From Glaciimonas sp. (GTDB lineage Bacteria; Pseudomonadota; Gammaproteobacteria; Burkholderiales; Burkholderiaceae), in assembly GCA_014377145.1 (NCBI GenBank), contig JACMQE010000111.1, positions 1 through 10,460 on the forward strand: 10,460 nt of DNA. The letters run 5' to 3'. Positions 7,468 to 10,460 of the stretch are shown here, in pieces. A program made the position numbers and the translations under genes. The notes under the pieces are model-generated. The model did no database searches. It had not been told where the DNA came from and was given only the letters and a program-made list of their open reading frames with translations. Numbering within the stretch: position 1 is the first letter of the stretch; the number at the start of each line of letters is the position of its first letter.

Positions 7468-8535
7468 TTAAGCTTTTGTGGCTAAATGCAAAAGTCGGGC
7501 AGCAGCTAGAAATGTCCCTGCCGAGATATCCGGCAAGTCCAGGACTTGTGCCTCAGCAAACTGGCCGAAATTGCGTTTGATCGATTGCAAGTAAGCTGGA
7601 TCATAATGCTTTACCAGCAGCGCCTCAACCAGCTCTTGCATGTGGCCATCCAAGGCCATTTTTTGCCAGTGACTGATTGTTTCACCACCATGCAGCGCAA
7701 TCAAACAATTAAGTTGTGTATTTAATAAACTTGGATCGGTAACAAAATGCAGATAATCGTCCATCAGCAATTTAACTCGGTCTGGATGGGCAAGGATAAG
7801 GGCGACGCAGTCAGATCCCCGTATTTTATTCATCAACGCATCCGGCACCCGCAGATTGCCGACTTTTTTACTTTCTGACTCTACAAATACGGGTAACGCC
7901 GGATCAAAATTGCACAGCAACTTCCAAATGCTGCTCTCAAAAGCTTTTTGGGATGGCTGTAATGCCGTCGGCAAATTACCCAGCACGGAGCCGCGGTGGG
8001 CCGCCAGCTTCTCTAGATCGAGGACTTGCACACCCTCCCCCTCCAACGCTTGCAACAAACGACTTTTACCGCTGCCAGTTGGACCACACACAACATGGAA
8101 GCTTAAGCGCTCGGCAAGATCTGCCATCGTCGCGCTGACATGCCGACGGTATTCTTTATAGCCGCCCTCCAGCTGGACCACCGGCCAGCCGATTTTTGCC
8201 AATATATGCGCCATTGCGCCACTTCTATTGCCACCGCGCCAGCAATAAATCAACGGTTTCCAATCCTTTGGCTTATCGATAAACAATGTCTCAATGTGGA
8301 GAGCGATGTTGCGCGCAATCAGCGCTGCACCCAGCTTCTTGGCCTCGAATGCATTGACTTGCTTGTACATCGTGCCGACAACCACACGTTGCGGATCATC
8401 CAGCACAGGGCAATTAATGGCACCGGGAATATGATCCTTAGCAAATTCGGATGGGCTACGCGCATCAATGATGGTGTCAAACTCACTCAATTGCGGCAAG
8501 ATAGCAGTAAAAGGCAGAAGCGCTGGATACTTCAT
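7468..8535 (-). CDS. mnmH: tRNA 2-selenouridine synthase
   Basis: Protein of 355 residues (also called SelU or YbbB). It replaces sulfur by selenium in 2-thiouridine at wobble position 34 of tRNAs for Lys, Glu and Gln, through a geranylated intermediate, using selenophosphate from SelD. An N-terminal rhodanese domain holds IIDARSPSEF and the catalytic Cys98 in YCWRGGNRSGAM, equal to E. coli C97. A P-loop GPTGSGKS follows at 151-158. The frame is open 43 codons further, to an ATG at 8664. I chose MKYPALL at 8535 because the extra segment has no family counterpart, and this start gives the expected distance to the rhodanese Cys and a length close to the 364 residues of E. coli. Neither start has a good Shine-Dalgarno sequence. 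First gene of the mnmH-selD operon. Confidence 0.94.
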   Translation of the reverse strand: MKYPALLPFTAILPQLSEFDTIIDARSPSEFAKDHIPGAINCPVLDDPQRVVVGTMYKQVNAFEAKKLGAALIARNIALHIETLFIDKPKDWKPLIYCWRGGNRSGAMAHILAKIGWPVVQLEGGYKEYRRHVSATMADLAERLSFHVVCGPTGSGKSRLLQALEGEGVQVLDLEKLAAHRGSVLGNLPTALQPSQKAFESSIWKLLCNFDPALPVFVESESKKVGNLRVPDALMNKIRGSDCVALILAHPDRVKLLMDDYLHFVTDPSLLNTQLNCLIALHGGETISHWQKMALDGHMQELVEALLVKHYDPAYLQSIKRNFGQFAEAQVLDLPDISAGTFLAAARLLHLATKA

Positions 8536-8871
8536 GCGGTAGATTTTGCGCAACGTAAGAATGAGGGATGAGAATAATCGGACATGATGTGGTGGGTCTG
8601 ATATTTTTAGTGGGGACGCATAGAGCAAAAAATTAAGCCGCAGCAATACGACATTGATTAGCATAGCGCATCGTCAATAGCTTTACGCTGGCAGCGCTGA
8701 GGATGAAGTATACAGAATACTTACGTAGACTGAGGAAAAGACCCGCAAACATCATGTAGGGAACGCACTTTGACAACATCATACGGAACGCTCCAATCTT
8801 CAAATGGGTCTACTCTCCATCCTGGGCAGAGTAATAATTTTTAATGACACCACCTTGAAAGCGATTCTGGC
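8536..8871. other. divergent intergenic region between mnmH and the DUF1439 pseudogene
   Basis: 336 bp that should hold the promoter of mnmH-selD and the former promoter of the lipoprotein gene. A perfect TTGACA occurs at 8770-8775 on the plus strand, but no fitting -10 box follows. On the minus strand a TATACT has no good -35 partner. I cannot name a regulator site or an RNA. Confidence 0.4.
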
Positions 8872-9471
8872 ATGCAAGTAAAACGACGCAAATTGATAAA
8901 AGCCGTGGTGACGCCCGCTCTCACCCCTTCGATAGCCCTTCTTACCGGTCTGACGTTAACGACCCTGGCAAGTGCTGTTTACAACATCTGGGCAATGACT
9001 ACACTTTTCCGCTAACCAAGCTGCAAATCAGCATCAAACAACATTTCCCGGAAAAACTACGCTACGCCGAGGTATTTGAAGTGCAGTTGAGCAATCCCAC
9101 CCTGGCACTGAATAATGCAGAAAACCGTGTCATTACGCTGGTCAACCTGAAAGTTATTAGCAGTTTATTACTATCGTTCCCGATAACTGGGACACTCACC
9201 CTCAGCAGCCGGCTTAAATACGATCCGGACAAGCGCGCCATCTGACTGAACGTGCCCCTATATATTAGAGAGGATCAATGTTAGCGGTATCGGTGCCCAA
9301 TATACTAAACAACTCAATGCGATCGGCGCATTCATGGCGGAACAAGTGTTGAATGATTATCCGATTTATACGTTCAAACCAGAGGAATTACGCCTCGGCG
9401 GTAAAACCTTTGAGCCGGATACAATCACGATGCAAGTCGACAGGATTGTGGTACAGATCAAAGAAGCCTGA
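8872..9471 (+). pseudogene. DUF1439 (YceB-like) lipoprotein, two frameshifts and one nonsense codon
   Basis: Three frames combine into one protein of about 200 residues. From ATG 8872 comes a signal-peptide-like stretch: MQVKRRKLIK, then a hydrophobic run ending TLTTLAS. A -1 shift near 8971-8979 leads to CCLQHLGNDYTFPLTKLQIS, then KQHFPEKLRYAEVFEVQLS, a LALNNAENRVIT block and GTLTLSSRLKYDPDKRAI, ending in TGA at 9243-9245. Relatives read on as YLxxP; here the following codons give LNVPLYI. A second shift near 9260 leads to a piece with GAQYTKQLNAIGAFMAEQVL, the YPIYTF segment and a VDRIVVQI ending at TGA 9469-9471. Pattern and length match DUF1439 proteins such as E. coli YceB. The first shift falls at the presumed lipobox cysteine. 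The molecular role of the family is not firmly known. Confidence 0.8.
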
Positions 9472-9506
9472 GCGCCACTGAAAATTGCTGCTAAATGATA
9501 ACTAAG

Positions 9507-10125
9507 ATGAAATAAATTTTGTTTCTGATCTCTCTTGCCCTTGGTACGTAATCGGATTAAATTCCCTCCAAGAGGCACGAGCCAGATTAAGTGGCGACAT
9601 CACGGCGGATGTCCATTTTCAGCCGTTCGAACTCAATCCAGATATGCCTGCTGAAAGCCGGAATATGGCTAAACATCTGGCTGAGAAATACGGCTCTACG
9701 CAGGAGCAGCGCACAAAGCAGCGAAATGACGCGCGCGCGGGACACGAGGTAGTTTTGTTTTGAATATGGATAAGCGCAGTCGTATCTATAACACCTTCGA
9801 CGCCCATCGTTTGCGGCATTGGGCCAAAGAAGAAAGCAAGCAACGCGTGTTGTTTACAGCCTATTTCACAGAAGGTAAAATCCTGCAAATCATGAAGTAT
9901 TAGTTGCCATGGCAAAATCAGTCGATTTAGATATGGCGAGAACCAGAGAGCTTTTTTCGTCCAACAAGTTTGCCACACAAGTAAGAAAGCAAGAGCGACA
10001 GTATCTAGACAATGGGATTCACTCATTGCCAACTGTGATTATTAATGACAGTCATTTGATTCAAGGCGGGTCAGCCTAAAGAGGAATTTGAACGGGCAGG
10101 GCAAAAAATTGCCGAAATTGGGTGA
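9507..10125 (+). pseudogene. FrnE-like DsbA-family oxidoreductase, multiple frameshifts
   Basis: Five frame segments rebuild a protein of about 205 residues, close to the 210-220 of FrnE-like members of the DsbA family. From ATG 9507 a one-base loss separates MK from INFVSDLSCPWYVIGLNSL, then FQPFELNPDMPAE, NMAKHLAEKYG and QEQRTKQRN. After the TGA at 9761 another frame gives MDKRSRIYNTFDAHRLRHWA and LFTAYFTEGKI. The next gives NHEVLVAMAKSVDLD, a FATQVRKQE segment, and GIHSLPTVIIN with HLIQGG. The last gives PKEEFERAGQKIAEIG, ending at TGA 10123. The cis-Pro loop (LPT), FELNP and NTFDAHRL are family hallmarks. The usual CPWC redox motif reads CPWY, so the second cysteine is lost as well as the frame. 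It follows the DUF1439 pseudogene by 35 bp on the same strand. Confidence 0.87.
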
Positions 10126-10233
10126 CCGTGGTTGCTCCACCCCAGGAGCGCTTAAAGTAACCCATTGGCGAGTAATATAGCGCATCGATGTTTGTGCGTA
10201 TTAACTTTCATACAATGCCATGACGAACTTAGA

Positions 10234-10249
10234 GGCACCTTTTGGTGCC
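10234..10249 (-). terminator. perfect 6-bp hairpin after the ProQ-like gene
   Basis: GGCACC-TTTT-GGTGCC is a perfect inverted repeat with a 4-nt loop, 25 bp beyond the stop of the minus-strand gene. No T run follows in either direction, so it may be a weak or Rho-assisted terminator, or an RNA 3'-end stabiliser. Confidence 0.35.
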
Positions 10250-10273
10250 CTACTCAGTTCAGAATGGAGAAAA

Positions 10274-10460
10274 TCAACCCTTGCGCGAAAACTTGGCTTT
10301 TAGTTGACTGAGTTTGTCTGTGCGCTGGCGTGCGGCTTCTTCCGCCATCCGCTGCACTTTACGGTACTCAGCATTTTTCTTAAAGCGCTCCCGCAACGTC
10401 TCGGACGCGTGGGTGCGATGAACATCCGTCACCTTGTCGCTAGTATTGCCATCCAGATCA
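10274..10460 (-). CDS. partial ProQ/FinO-family protein, C-terminal end
   Basis: A minus-strand frame enters at the window edge and stays open for 61 codons to a TGA at 10274-10276. It begins DLDGNTSDKVTDVHRTHASE, then TLRERFKKNAEYRK and a basic helical tail ending KAKFSRKG. The opening resembles the end of the ProQ/FinO fold in E. coli ProQ, where [20 protein letters not shown] is followed by a charged linker. Proteins of this family bind structured RNAs and sRNAs as chaperones. Only the last strand and tail are in view, so the match rests on a short pattern. The tail is highly charged and probably helical or disordered. The gene is transcribed toward the FrnE pseudogene. Nothing suggests it is broken within the visible part. 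Confidence 0.62.
   Translation of the reverse strand, partial: DLDGNTSDKVTDVHRTHASETLRERFKKNAEYRKVQRMAEEAARQRTDKLSQLKAKFSRKG

Noticed and set aside
8140..8571. Plus-strand open frame of 143 codons inside mnmH
   Set aside because: Fully antisense to the conserved rhodanese region of mnmH; no motif of its own.
8770..8775. Perfect TTGACA hexamer on the plus strand
   Set aside because: No acceptable -10 box lies 15-19 bp downstream, and the gene it would serve is broken.
9619..10032. Minus-strand open frame of 137 codons
   Set aside because: Antisense to the FrnE-like pseudogene, whose plus-strand pieces match the family in order along the whole length.
10133..10143. Eleven-base match to the 5' part of tRNA-fMet (121-131)
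   Set aside because: The match stops at 11 bases, no cloverleaf can be built around it, and integration usually copies the 3' end of a tRNA. Most likely chance.

Overview
The window looks like a chromosomal segment of a betaproteobacterium, most likely Burkholderiales. This rests on the gene order Nudix hydrolase - aat - bpt - pyrD, which I recall as typical of that group, and on the flavour of the proteins. It was not tested by a search. Intact housekeeping genes alternate with visibly decaying ones. At least five reading frames are broken by nonsense codons, frameshifts or deletions. That ratio suggests a lineage losing genes, such as a host-associated or recently specialised bacterium (inference).

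Left part (1-992): an initiator tRNA-fMet gene on the minus strand has a near-consensus promoter and a hairpin terminator. About 19 bp upstream of its -35 box sits a shrunken ISAs1-family insertion sequence. Both degenerate terminal inverted repeats and a degenerate target duplication can still be seen. Its transposase has lost its middle.

Centre left (993-4892), all plus strand: a Nudix hydrolase with a zinc ribbon, then a 636-bp gene-free AT-rich stretch, then aat, bpt and pyrD. Aat and Bpt are the two bacterial aminoacyl-tRNA-protein transferases. Together they place Leu/Phe on proteins that start with basic or acidic residues, feeding the ClpS-ClpAP N-degron pathway. PyrD is the quinone-linked dihydroorotate dehydrogenase of pyrimidine synthesis.

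Centre right (5008-8535), all minus strand: mnmH and selD form an intact two-gene operon for making selenophosphate and 2-selenouridine in tRNA. Downstream of it lie two tandem, overlapping pseudogenes of PhnE-type phosphonate ABC transporter permeases. No phnC or phnD lies beside them.

Right part (8872-10460): two plus-strand pseudogenes follow each other. One is a DUF1439/YceB-like lipoprotein. The other is a FrnE-like DsbA-family thioredoxin-fold protein whose CPWC site now reads CPWY. The window ends inside a minus-strand gene whose C-terminal part resembles the end of a ProQ/FinO RNA-chaperone domain.

I found no new biological system. The main result is a well-resolved picture of gene decay around a conserved core. 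Several of the pseudogenes can be rebuilt by eye but are invisible to simple ORF calling.
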